A DNA stretch of 40,717 nt from CAZSHX01 sp964606895 (lineage in GTDB: Bacteria > Bacteroidota > Ignavibacteria > Kapaibacteriales > UBA2268). Below the pieces are notes generated by a model. That model was not told where the DNA came from and made no database searches. It worked only from the letters and a program-made list of their open reading frames with translations. This document shows positions 8,348 through 16,380 of this stretch, piece by piece (the first letter of the stretch is position 1; every line of letters starts with the position of its first letter). The stretch is taken from assembly GCA_964606895.1 (NCBI GenBank), contig CAZSHX010000041.1:1-40717 (forward strand), given 5' to 3'. Made by a program: the position numbers and the translations under genes.

Positions 8348-8767
8348 TTAATTCCATTCAATTGTAAATTTTGTTCCGCAATCTCTGCATCCGTAATCAC
8401 AAACTATTTTTTTCCTATTTCTGAAAAATATTAAGAACAAAAAGTCTAAAATCAGAAGTAAAGTAAATTTTAATAGTCCTGTAATCCATCCGCTGGTTTT
8501 ACTTTCTTTTATATTGTTAGAATTGCATGTTGGACAAGTAATTTCTTCTGCTTCATTTCCAATTTCAAGAACATTTAGGGCTTTTGCAACATTTTTCTCA
8601 AGAACACAAAGTTTGATGCCGCCTAAAGCTATGTTATACAGCCAGATAAGACTTGTAATATTTTCATCACGCAGAAAACAAAATATCCCTTCGCTTTCCA
8701 GCTTTCCTTTTGAAATATTTGCTGTAACCGGATCATCGAAAGTCTCTATAGTAATAAATTTGCTCAT
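8348..8767 (-). CDS. DUF2007 protein with zinc ribbon and membrane segment
   Basis: A 139-residue protein. Residues 1-70 fit the DUF2007 'putative signal transducing protein' family (FDDPVTANISKGKLESEGI and the hydrophobic GGIKLCV...KALNVL ending). A zinc-ribbon-like pair of cysteine knuckles follows, CPTCN at about 78-82 and CRDCG near 130, separated by one strongly hydrophobic segment (about 98-116, LLKFTLLLILDFLFLIFF). The cysteines therefore flank a membrane helix, which is an odd arrangement for a single ribbon. The T9SS propeller gene starts 23 bp downstream on the same strand, suggesting co-transcription. The function of DUF2007 is not established. Confidence 0.8.
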   Translation of the reverse strand: MSKFITIETFDDPVTANISKGKLESEGIFCFLRDENITSLIWLYNIALGGIKLCVLEKNVAKALNVLEIGNEAEEITCPTCNSNNIKESKTSGWITGLLKFTLLLILDFLFLIFFRNRKKIVCDYGCRDCGTKFTIEWN

Positions 8768-8841
8768 AATTATTTATCTCTTATGATATTCTATCCAAAA
8801 AATTTCTTTTCCACTCCTCAGATGTTTCCTTCTACCGTCTC

Positions 8842-11169
8842 CTAATATTTCTTTGCCAAATTTTTATACATAGCATAGATTGAGACCTGTGCCGCTCCTT
8901 CTTTGGTATAGCCGAATTTCTTTATGAGGTTGTTGACTAACAGATTAATATCCCGTTTCATTCTGTCGTCATAAGAATTGAAACTGTCCGTTCCGATGTC
9001 CTGCAATGCACGGCGGAAATTATCATTGTCAACATACGGAGCAAGAGCATTTTCTTTCAGATTGCGGGTGTATTTCTCGAACAGATTTTTAAATTGTTCC
9101 GTTTCGGATATTTTAATATTCTGAAGTCTGATTTCCTGCGATAAAGTTTTGGAAACATATTCGCGTTGATTGTCTTTGCGGAAGGACTGTCTTTCGCTTA
9201 TGGTACTCGTCGTCCCAAGGAAAAGAGCCTCGAAATTCTTGAAAAATTCTTCGTTAATATCAATCAAATCACCGGTGAATTCGGAACGCTTACTCTCGCC
9301 AACTTCAAAATTAATTGCGAATAAATAATTCTGAATATGCTTTGAAATCTGCTTTTCATTGAAATGATAAATTGATTCTTTAACTTCCTGCAACACGTTG
9401 AAATCGTACATATCTACAAGAGAATCAATAAATCCTGCAGGAATATCATCGGAAATAACATTTGTTTTCGATGAGAAAAAGAATTTAACATTATCCATAG
9501 TTATAAGCTTTTCCGATTCGGAATATCTGTTGTAAAAACTATTAAAGATATTCAGCGACTGCCTGCCCGAAATGCCTTTCTTGCCTTCGTTTTCGGCTTC
9601 AGCCAGAATTTCTTTCCTGATAGATTTATCAAAGCGTTTCAAATCTTCTTCAGAAAGATAGGATGGTATTTTACCTGAGTAGATGCACATTCTGAGAAGG
9701 AGCATATCTTTGTCGAGATACTTTTTGTATTTATCGGGTGAAACAATCCATTTCTTTGTGCTGGGCGAATCGGGATTCAATCTTGTAGCAATAATTATTT
9801 TTGCAAAATTTTCTAATACACCCGGAAGGAAATCAAGCAAAATTTTATCGCCGTAATGGTCCTTGTAGATTGATACTTCAGTATTGAAATCAAGAACATA
9901 AGGGATATTAACGGTGATAATCCTATCCTGAAACGATTTGACTTTTTCATAATGTATCGTATCTTCGGGATTAACCAATCCAACGAATAAGGTCTTGATT
10001 CTCTCTTCGGCAAGTTCAACCTTGTGAACGCCGTCGCTGATAATGCCATGGAATTCCTTCAGCCGTTCGACATTTAATTCTTTAATATCCATAAGTGCCA
10101 GAACGCCGTTATTTGTTTTGGCAAGGTAAGAATACTGGAATCGGACATCATCGTTTTTCAGAAGTTCATTTGTTAACTTCTGCAAAACGGGATTTGAAAT
10201 CGGCTGATGAATAACGTTGTCGCCCGGATTGAAAATACTTATGCCTTCGCCGAACTGACGATTGTAAAGATTCTTACGGACATGAAGCATATTGAAAACT
10301 AAAAGCGGATTGTTTGACAGGTCGAGCAAAGACGTTAGAATCGAATTGCAAATATTGCATGGAATATCTTTCAGAACCCATTCGTATTCCTTTTCCGTAA
10401 AAAGTTTTTCCTTGAATTCTTCATCCTGTATCAATTCATCAAGAAATTGCTTACGGAATGATTTTGGTATCATCAATATCGGATGGTCGTGGTTAGGACA
10501 CGAAAACTCAAGAAATTTTTCGGGATACTGCATTCCGCTTGTATCGGGTGCAGAGGATTCATGATGATTCATTTCTTCTAACTTTTCACCCAAAGCAAAA
10601 GGCAGTTTTCTTTTGAATCTCTGAAATCCACCAAGCTTTTGAATATCCAGCCGCCAGTAAGTCTTGAAAATTGAACCTTCTTCAGTTTTAGTATATTCTT
10701 CGAGTTTTAACAGCAAATTATTCAGGAAGGTACTTTTTCCGCTTCCCGGAGGTCCTTCGAACAGAAAAATATGATTGGACTGCGAACCCTTTTTGAATGA
10801 ATTAACAAGATTCATTAAACGGTTTGAAAAAAGTCTGTCCGCAAAAAACGGATTGTCGCATCCTTTGATGAAGAGTGCTGAACTGTCGTAATTCACAAAT
10901 CCAACGCTGTCGCCCGATTCCTGATATTCGTCTTTTCCTTCGGGAACATAGAAGTGCATCATGTCGTGAAATAGCTGGAATATATCTCTGAAGACAAATT
11001 CGGGTCGGATTGAAGCAAAATAGAGAAAATCGTTGAAGGTAATTGGAAGCCTTCGTTCCCGTTCGCGGATATTATTGCTTAGGTTAATCAATGCCTCCAG
11101 CTTTTCTGCCTTGGACTGAATTTCCGTGAAATTTTCAGATTCTTTACCGTTTAATATTTCGTTTTCCAT
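8842..11169 (-). CDS. prkA: PrkA-family serine protein kinase (AAA+ type)
   Basis: About 775 residues, longer than the roughly 640 of E. coli YeaG. The N-terminal PrkA AAA+ region carries the Walker A motif FEGPPGSGKST (about residues 137-147). Then come the family's CPNHDHP and IPCNICN cysteine/histidine pairs and the C-terminal PrkA kinase region. Family members couple nutrient or stress signals to protein phosphorylation in the cytoplasm; some reports suggest protease activity instead. I chose the ATG at 11169. A TTG six codons upstream overlaps the SpoVR stop (TTGA), so translational coupling is possible either way. The gene follows spoVR directly on the same strand, as expected for this module. 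Confidence 0.92.
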   Translation of the reverse strand: MENEILNGKESENFTEIQSKAEKLEALINLSNNIRERERRLPITFNDFLYFASIRPEFVFRDIFQLFHDMMHFYVPEGKDEYQESGDSVGFVNYDSSALFIKGCDNPFFADRLFSNRLMNLVNSFKKGSQSNHIFLFEGPPGSGKSTFLNNLLLKLEEYTKTEEGSIFKTYWRLDIQKLGGFQRFKRKLPFALGEKLEEMNHHESSAPDTSGMQYPEKFLEFSCPNHDHPILMIPKSFRKQFLDELIQDEEFKEKLFTEKEYEWVLKDIPCNICNSILTSLLDLSNNPLLVFNMLHVRKNLYNRQFGEGISIFNPGDNVIHQPISNPVLQKLTNELLKNDDVRFQYSYLAKTNNGVLALMDIKELNVERLKEFHGIISDGVHKVELAEERIKTLFVGLVNPEDTIHYEKVKSFQDRIITVNIPYVLDFNTEVSIYKDHYGDKILLDFLPGVLENFAKIIIATRLNPDSPSTKKWIVSPDKYKKYLDKDMLLLRMCIYSGKIPSYLSEEDLKRFDKSIRKEILAEAENEGKKGISGRQSLNIFNSFYNRYSESEKLITMDNVKFFFSSKTNVISDDIPAGFIDSLVDMYDFNVLQEVKESIYHFNEKQISKHIQNYLFAINFEVGESKRSEFTGDLIDINEEFFKNFEALFLGTTSTISERQSFRKDNQREYVSKTLSQEIRLQNIKISETEQFKNLFEKYTRNLKENALAPYVDNDNFRRALQDIGTDSFNSYDDRMKRDINLLVNNLIKKFGYTKEGAAQVSIYAMYKNLAKKY

Positions 11170-11183
11170 AATATATATTTCTT

Positions 11184-12794
11184 TCAAATATTCTTTTTGC
11201 TTATTTTTTTGTCTTTCATCGTATAAACTACGCGGCGATTTTCGTATTGCGGAGCTTCGTCCTGATTCTTGGACGGCTTTTTAACTATTTCGGTTGTTTC
11301 AAGCTGAACCTGACCGCCCCAAAGGAATTCAATCCCGAGCATAGTATCGGCTATATAATCCTTGTAAAGCTGTTTGCGTTCGAAACTATGAACTAAGTAG
11401 AGATTTCCGTCATTGGTTTTTGTTTCGTCCACCATGATTTTTGGAGGATGGTAAAGCGAATCAATCAGCATCTGCTTGTAGTCTTCGGCTTTACGGCTTT
11501 TAATGTAATACTCCACTGTTCCCTTTTGCTCGTTCAGGCGTTTGCCGACAACAAACAAATTATATTCATCTACAAAATCCTGGTCAACATAAGTATTGAT
11601 AAGCATAAAATCGGAAAAATTCTTGCGGAGTTTGAAAATCGTTTCTCTGCCTTTCCCGATTTTTGAATCATAGCTTTCCTTTTCTTCAATTCTGTCAATT
11701 TTCTGATACTGATAGTTTATTTTTCCTTGATTCGCAAGGTTTTCGATATGCTGAATAAGCCGCAAACCGATTGCATACGGATTCAACCCGATTCGGCTGA
11801 TTGATGTAACGCCTGCATTGATAGTCGCATAGCCGACTTCATGCCCTTTGATTCGTTCATCTTTTCGGAAGAGTTCGTCGTGCCAGTAGCTTGCCCAGCC
11901 CTCGTTGATTATTTTAGAACGGATTTGAGGCGAGAAATAGAGTGAAGTATTTCTGATAATATTCATCACGGATTTCATCCATGAGTTGTTTTCCTTATTC
12001 AAAAACGGTGACTTATCCCTGATATATTCCAGTACATCAAAAAGCCGTTCAGTTTTCTTCTCAGTTTGTTTGTCATATTTTGCCTGAAATTCGGGATATT
12101 TAAGTTTCACACCCGCAAAAAATGATGCTTCGGCAACATCGCCAAGTTTGCCTTCAAGATTATTATATCTTTCGAGTTCGTTATAAAGCTCGTGTTCGGG
12201 TACTTTTGCAATCTCCTGCAGAAATACATCGAAGTAGAATGATACTTTATCGGACGGAGCCATGTTGTCGGGAAAATTCTTTACCGAAAGCAAATCGAAA
12301 AATCCGACAAGATTGTCTATACTTCTGCTGAATTCAATCACATAGTCAACCCATCTGCCGTATTCGCTTCTGAAACTTTCCAATAGTCTTTTGTCTGCAA
12401 GAGCCTGCCCGACAAAATCGTCATTCCAAGTTTTTTCGAATAAAATATTATTCTGGAAAAAATCAATATGCCCCAGAACATGATAGAAAATCATAATATT
12501 CAGCCAGTCGGGGTTGTTGTCATTGTAAAATGAGATTGCGGGACGTGAGTTGATTACTGTCTCGTAGGGATTATTCGGATAAAGTTTATAAATCCCCTTG
12601 CCTTTGAGTACTTCCACGTCATTTACCCAGTAATCGTAAAGAGTAGGAATCATCACCTTTGGCGAAAGCTCAAGCAGGTCTTTATTTGTAACAATGTATT
12701 CAAGCGATTCGTTGTCAAAACTGAGTCCTGCATCTCTTGCACGGACTTTGCATTCCTCCATAATAGCTTTTGTATGCTGATTAATTATCTCCAT
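11184..12794 (-). CDS. SpoVR family protein
   Basis: A 536-residue protein matching SpoVR/YcgB over its whole length. Recognisable stretches include YHVLGHIDFFQNN and INEGWASYWHDE (the family's conserved His-rich and EGWA motifs), and GLNPYAIGLRL. No signal peptide. In non-sporulating bacteria SpoVR proteins travel with PrkA and DUF444 (YeaH) and are linked to starvation and stress survival, although the biochemical role is unknown. Here SpoVR is first in the pair, ending 14 bp before the preferred prkA start. DUF444 is not next to it or elsewhere in the window. The name refers to a Bacillus spore phenotype; nothing here suggests sporulation. Confidence 0.93.
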   Translation of the reverse strand: MEIINQHTKAIMEECKVRARDAGLSFDNESLEYIVTNKDLLELSPKVMIPTLYDYWVNDVEVLKGKGIYKLYPNNPYETVINSRPAISFYNDNNPDWLNIMIFYHVLGHIDFFQNNILFEKTWNDDFVGQALADKRLLESFRSEYGRWVDYVIEFSRSIDNLVGFFDLLSVKNFPDNMAPSDKVSFYFDVFLQEIAKVPEHELYNELERYNNLEGKLGDVAEASFFAGVKLKYPEFQAKYDKQTEKKTERLFDVLEYIRDKSPFLNKENNSWMKSVMNIIRNTSLYFSPQIRSKIINEGWASYWHDELFRKDERIKGHEVGYATINAGVTSISRIGLNPYAIGLRLIQHIENLANQGKINYQYQKIDRIEEKESYDSKIGKGRETIFKLRKNFSDFMLINTYVDQDFVDEYNLFVVGKRLNEQKGTVEYYIKSRKAEDYKQMLIDSLYHPPKIMVDETKTNDGNLYLVHSFERKQLYKDYIADTMLGIEFLWGGQVQLETTEIVKKPSKNQDEAPQYENRRVVYTMKDKKISKKNI

Positions 12795-13175
12795 CGTAAT
12801 CTTCCCGAAATATAAACAAAAGACTGAATGACTAAATTAAGAAAAAAAAATATGCAAAAGGAATAAAATTATTAGAAACCGTAAATATTTTGATTTTTGA
12901 GTGATTTGGATGATAGATTTTTGTTCATTATGGTTACGCTTATCAAACCACGAAAAGGAAATGAAATGTTCGTTGATGTCTGAATCACGGATTAAACGGA
13001 TTATGGGATTAAGAGGATTTAAGAAAAGAAACTATTGAAAATCCGTGTAATCCTTTAATCCAAATAATCCGCGATTCAGACTGTTAGGAGAAGGAGAAAA
13101 AGTAAAGGAAAAAAATAATTCGTGTTTGAACTTGAATTTATTCTTTAGTCTTTTTAGAATTGACTTGTGTCTCAA
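12795..13175. other. Intergenic region upstream of spoVR
   Basis: About 380 bases between two minus-strand genes, AT-rich and without a gene. The main content is the 104-bp inverted repeat at 12978-13081. The spoVR promoter should lie within the first 180 bases, but I cannot assign boxes with confidence. Confidence 0.5.
12978..13081. repeat. 104-bp inverted repeat, family B copy 2
   Basis: The ends GTCTGAATC and GATTCAGAC are exact complements. The arms continue as imperfect matches built from GGATT / AATCC units spaced about 8-10 bases apart, meeting near 13025-13035. RNA from it would fold into one long hairpin. It lies about 95 bp past the stop of the glutathione peroxidase, on its upstream side with respect to spoVR. 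Repeats of this GGATTAA type occur between genes in many bacteria. Confidence 0.8.
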
Positions 13176-13748
13176 CTATTTCAACAGCTTTTCTATGTCT
13201 TTTGAAAGTGATTCTGGTGTGGTTTGCGGAGCGAACCTGTCAACCACATTGCCGTTTTTATCAACAAGGAATTTGGTAAAGTTCCATTTGATGGATTTTG
13301 TGCCGATAAAACCTGCTTTTTCATCTTTCAGAAGCTTATAAAGCGGATGAGTATTGTCCCCGTTGACTTCAATTTTATCGAACATAGGGAAACTAACACC
13401 GAAATTTGATCTGCAGAACTCTTTTATTTCGGAATTTGTACCCGGTTCCTGTCCGGCAAATTGGTTGCATGGAAATCCGAGAATAACAAAACCTTTATCT
13501 TTATATTTTTCATAAACAGATTCGAGCTCTTTGTACTGTTTGGTAAAACCGCATTTGCTGGCAACGTTAACAATCAGCAAAACTTTACCTTTGTATTCTG
13601 AAAGATCTTTTTCCTCGCCGTCAATAGTTTTTACATTAATGTTATATATCGAATTTCCCATGGGTCCGGCTTTCGAAGTTTGGTGGTATATGCCTGTCAT
13701 TATTCCGGCAATCAAAAGACCGAGAATAATCATTTTTGTATATTTCAT
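13176..13748 (-). CDS. Exported glutathione peroxidase, cysteine type
   Basis: A 190-residue thiol peroxidase reducing hydroperoxides. An N-terminal hydrophobic segment (residues 6-20) suggests export or membrane anchoring. The catalytic set is complete: peroxidatic C66 (ASKCGFT), Q100 in FPCNQFAGQEPG, and W155-N156 (IKWNFTKF). C112 (EFCRSNFG) lies exactly 46 residues after C66, where the resolving cysteine of thioredoxin-dependent members is found, so thioredoxin rather than glutathione is the likely reductant (inference). The start has AAAGGA seven bases upstream. It is divergent from the DUF3078 gene, with 143 bp between them. Confidence 0.93.
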   Translation of the reverse strand: MKYTKMIILGLLIAGIMTGIYHQTSKAGPMGNSIYNINVKTIDGEEKDLSEYKGKVLLIVNVASKCGFTKQYKELESVYEKYKDKGFVILGFPCNQFAGQEPGTNSEIKEFCRSNFGVSFPMFDKIEVNGDNTHPLYKLLKDEKAGFIGTKSIKWNFTKFLVDKNGNVVDRFAPQTTPESLSKDIEKLLK

Positions 13749-13891
13749 TTTGTAATCCTTTTTTGCAAAGTCAATAAATTTCTTAAAAACGTAGTGACGT
13801 ATTTCAATTTTGTGAATTATATTAACCTTAAAATTATTATTTTTGCTTTTTTAAAAAAATACAAATTAATTATTCAAAACGCGGGGATTAT

Positions 13892-14842
13892 ATGCGAATT
13901 CTGATATATGCATTTTTGATAATGATGGCGGCAAATATTTCTATGTTTTCCGAAGATGTTAAAAAGGATACCGTTGTCAAATGGAAAACCGGAGGTACGG
14001 GCTCACTTACTTTCAATCAGGTTGAACTGACAAATTGGGCAAAGGGTGGCGAAAGCTCGGTTTCAGGGACTGTATTCCTGAATTTATTTGCAAATTTTTC
14101 CGAAGGAAATATCAATTGGGACAACACAGCAGATTTCGGTTATGGAATTCAGCGTCAGGACGAAGCTAAATTAAGAAAAAATGAAGATAAAATTGATTTA
14201 ACTTCAAAATTGGGTTATAAAGCAACCGAATCCTTGTTCTACACTGCTCTTATGAGTTTCAAAAGCCAGTTTTACCATGGTTATAATTATCCGAACGATT
14301 CAGTTCCGGTTTCTCAATTCTTTGCACCTGCCTTTTTGGTTGCATCTTTGGGTTTGGACTGGAAGCCTTCTGAAATATTTTCACTATATCTTTCGCCTTG
14401 TTCCGGTAGATTTATTTTCGTTCAAAATACAGCCATGGCAGATATGGGAATATTCACAGGTCAGCCTGCAAAGTACGATACAGGCAAAGTACTGATTGAA
14501 CATGGAAAAACATATAAGCATGAATTCGGTGCCTATCTGAATGCTAAATTAAAAATTGATATTTTGAAGAACATCAATCTTGAATCAAAATTATCAATGT
14601 TCAATAATTATACTGACAAGAACACAGCAAATCGCGGCAATATTTCTCTGGATTGGGCAAATAATATTATTTTCAAAGTTAACAGCTTTATTTCTGCAAA
14701 CCTTTTTGTTCAAATGATTTACGACCACGACACAAAAATTCCGCTTTATGAAAAAATCGGAGGTGTGAAAACCAAAGTGGGCGAGGGTTCCCGCCTGCAA
14801 GTCAAAGAAGTATTTGGGCTTGGGCTGTATTATAAATTTTGA
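13892..14842 (+). CDS. DUF3078 outer-membrane protein
   Basis: A 316-residue exported protein with a signal peptide (residues 1-21, ending MFS|ED). It shows the DUF3078 pattern: WKTGGTGSLTFNQVELTNWAKGG near the start, then repeated strand-like segments with aromatic and Gly residues (NTADFGYGIQ, KLGYKATESLFYTALMSFKSQF). It ends in YYKF; the terminal Phe suits an outer-membrane barrel. The family is common in Bacteroidota and has no proven function. A GCGGGGA ribosome site lies eight bases before ATG. An exact TAnnTTTG box (TATTTTTG, 13838-13845) lies about 50 bases upstream but lacks a well-spaced TTG partner. A terminator hairpin follows at 14859. Confidence 0.88.
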   Translation: MRILIYAFLIMMAANISMFSEDVKKDTVVKWKTGGTGSLTFNQVELTNWAKGGESSVSGTVFLNLFANFSEGNINWDNTADFGYGIQRQDEAKLRKNEDKIDLTSKLGYKATESLFYTALMSFKSQFYHGYNYPNDSVPVSQFFAPAFLVASLGLDWKPSEIFSLYLSPCSGRFIFVQNTAMADMGIFTGQPAKYDTGKVLIEHGKTYKHEFGAYLNAKLKIDILKNINLESKLSMFNNYTDKNTANRGNISLDWANNIIFKVNSFISANLFVQMIYDHDTKIPLYEKIGGVKTKVGEGSRLQVKEVFGLGLYYKF

Positions 14843-14858
14843 AATCGAAAATGCTGAC

Positions 14859-14888
14859 CGTAGGAGCTGAAATTTTTCAGTTCCTACG
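14859..14888 (+). terminator. Rho-independent-type terminator of the DUF3078 gene
   Basis: Arms CGTAGGAGCTGAAA and TTTCAGTTCCTACG pair with one mismatch (14 bp, 2-nt loop), followed by ATTTTCTT. The hairpin starts 17 bases after the stop at 14842, which is the expected place. Confidence 0.7.
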
Positions 14889-14900
14889 ATTTTCTTCCAT

Positions 14901-15042
14901 TTCCCCAAATTGCATCTTGTATTTATTTTCTGTAAAAAATGCAATGCAATAATCATCTAACCTGTTGATGTTATTCCAAATAACGGAATAGAATCCATTG
15001 CATCTTTGAATGCAAAATGATGCAAAGATGCAATTTGGGGAA
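14901..15042. mobile_element. MITE-like element with perfect 18-bp terminal inverted repeats
   Basis: The left end TTCCCCAAATTGCATCTT (14901-14918) and the right end AAGATGCAATTTGGGGAA (15025-15042) are exact reverse complements, bounding 142 bp without a gene. The interior matches the elements at 51-188 and 15241-15378. Two copies lie within 200 bp of each other. I see no clear target-site duplication (CCAT before, GATT after). Non-autonomous mobility is inferred from the structure. Confidence 0.7.
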
Positions 15043-15054
15043 GATTCGACAAAA

Positions 15055-15100
15055 GTCTTGAACTGGGATTTTAGGGATTTATGGGATTAATAGGATTAAG
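15055..15100 (+). repeat. Half copy of the GGATT inverted repeat (family B)
   Basis: GTCTTGAACTGGGATTTTAG and the following GGATTTATGGGATTAATAGG match one arm of the repeat at 4884-5036 and 12978-13081. The second arm is not evident. Confidence 0.55.
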
Positions 15101-15240
15101 ATTCCTGAAACCATATTCTTTCAAATTTATTACCTTAGAAGTCCGAGAATATGTACGACTCACACATCTTACCTTATTAATCCCAAACAATACGGAATTT
15201 CAATTTTTTTCCCGAAAAATTAGTAATCCAAAAAATTCTT

Positions 15241-15490
15241 CCCAATTTGCATTGCATCATTAAAAATAATTATGTAAAAGATGTAATGTAAATTCCATCT
15301 AACCTATTGATATTATTTCAAATAACGATATTTTATCCATTGCATCTTTGTTCTGAAAAAGATGCAAAGATGCAAATTCTTACCGCCCTCTCCAAGAATG
15401 GAGAGGGTCGGGGTGAGGTTGACAAACTATCATTTCAAAGAACGAACAAAAGAAATAAACGAATAAAATAATTATTTATTGCTGTGGGAA
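15241..15490 (+). repeat. Dispersed MITE-like repeat, copy 2, with shared extension
   Basis: 15241-15378 matches 51-188, with left end CCCAATTTGCATTGCATC and right end GATGCAAAGATGCAAATT. 15379-15490 matches 189-300, including CCCTCTCCAAGAATGGAGAG (itself a hairpin) and GGGTCGGGGTGAGGTTGAC. The extension is absent from the copy at 14901-15042, so it is a separate unit travelling next to the inverted-repeat part. Confidence 0.75.
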
Positions 15491-15507
15491 TGAGGTAAGA
15501 AATATTT

Positions 15508-15607
15508 ATCTTCGGTCAGGAGTTGCCTCCTGACCTCTTGGATTTATTGAATATTAGCACAGCAAGTTGAAGAGGGCAGGATGGAACTCCGCAGTGAGGG
15601 GAAGGTT
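15508..15607 (+). repeat. Double-hairpin element, family C copy 2
   Basis: The first hairpin has a perfect 9-bp stem, GGTCAGGAG / CTCCTGACC around TTGC (15514-15535). About 40 bp later is a weaker GGCAGGATGGAACTCCGC segment. The overall order and spacers (TATCTTCGG, CTCTT, TGAATATTA, GAGGG) match 19298-19400. It lies 150 bp past the 3' end of the minus-strand gene at 15756. Confidence 0.7.
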
Positions 15608-15755
15608 CATTTAACTAGCAGTTTCCGATTCTCTGAAATTATAAAGGAATCATAATTATTCAATTATTTCATTCACAATTCCTTGTATATTTCTCTCTGC
15701 ATGAGATAGGATAAGGTGAAGATTAATTGTATAACCGGTTGTCAATAATTCAGCC

Positions 15756-16187
15756 TTATTTTAAAATATTTAAAATAGGCAAGCAAATTACTGATTTAAC
15801 CGGTTTACCGTTGAATTTACCGGGTTTCCATCTTGGCATTTTTTTTACAAACTCGTCAAAAGTTTTATCAAATAGTTGTACATTTGTTTCGTTTAAAATA
15901 TTAAATGAATAAATTTGACCATTTCTATCAATAAATAAACATAAGCATAGAATACCATCAAATTCCATCTGTGCGTTATTCCTTTTAAAATTATTGTAAA
16001 TAAATTGTTTTAATGTATCTTTCCCACCAGGAAATGTTGGTTGTTCATCCAATAAATAATAAGGGAAAACGTTATTGTCTTCAGAAGATTCGCTAATTTG
16101 GTAATTATTAAATTCATTATTCTCTTTTTGGCTTAAACAAGAGTTAAGCAATAAAATTACTGTTATTAAAAAAAATAAATATTTCAT
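15756..16187 (-). CDS. Lipoprotein with TonB C-terminal-like domain
   Basis: A 143-residue protein starting at the ATG at 16187, chosen because AGGAGA lies seven bases upstream and the lipobox (LLLNSC, Cys at residue 17) then falls in the right place. An in-frame start further upstream would bury it. Residues about 50-143 resemble the TonB C-terminal domain (QPTFPGGKDTLKQFI, DRNGQIYSFNIL, PRWKPGKFNGKPVKSVICLP). That fold normally sits at the end of a TonB with a membrane anchor and binds TonB-box transporters. Here it hangs from a lipid anchor with no proline-rich spacer and no ExbB/ExbD nearby, so energy transduction is unlikely. A periplasmic binding or regulatory role is more plausible (inference). 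Confidence 0.8.
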   Translation of the reverse strand: MKYLFFLITVILLLNSCLSQKENNEFNNYQISESSEDNNVFPYYLLDEQPTFPGGKDTLKQFIYNNFKRNNAQMEFDGILCLCLFIDRNGQIYSFNILNETNVQLFDKTFDEFVKKMPRWKPGKFNGKPVKSVICLPILNILK

Positions 16188-16339
16188 CTTTTCTCCTGAA
16201 AATTTGTATGTACTAAAAGTTACAAATAGCAACAAATACAACTTACAAATGAAAAGAATTAAATGCAAATATATTTGCAAGCTTTTGAAAATTTAAATTG
16301 TTAGGCTAAACCAAATTATTGCCGTCGGTAAGTTGATTT

Positions 16340-16366
16340 GATTCTTCGCTACGCTCAGAATGACAG
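16340..16366. repeat. Solo interspersed repeat half (TTCTTCGCTACGCTCAGAAT type)
   Basis: ATTCTTCGCTACGCTCAGAA followed by TGACAG, between two minus-strand genes and 15 bp past the 3' end of the large BNR gene. The same string (one base different) is one arm of the 148-bp element at 20113-20260. This sequence is common between genes in many bacterial genomes. Confidence 0.65.
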
Positions 16367-16380
16367 AAAAAAAGCGTCTG

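Larger units (their letters stand above)
14843..15755. other. 910-bp non-coding region packed with repeats
   Basis: Contains, in order, a terminator (14859-14888), an 18-bp-TIR element (14901-15042), a half copy of the GGATT inverted repeat (15055-15100), a second copy of the 51-300 element (15241-15490) and a double-hairpin element (15508-15607). The remaining AT-rich bases (15101-15240 and 15608-15755) show nothing I can name. No gene is convincing. Confidence 0.65.

Noticed and set aside
8842..12794. SpoVR/PrkA as evidence of sporulation
   Set aside because: Both families are widespread in non-sporulating bacteria, and no other sporulation gene is present.
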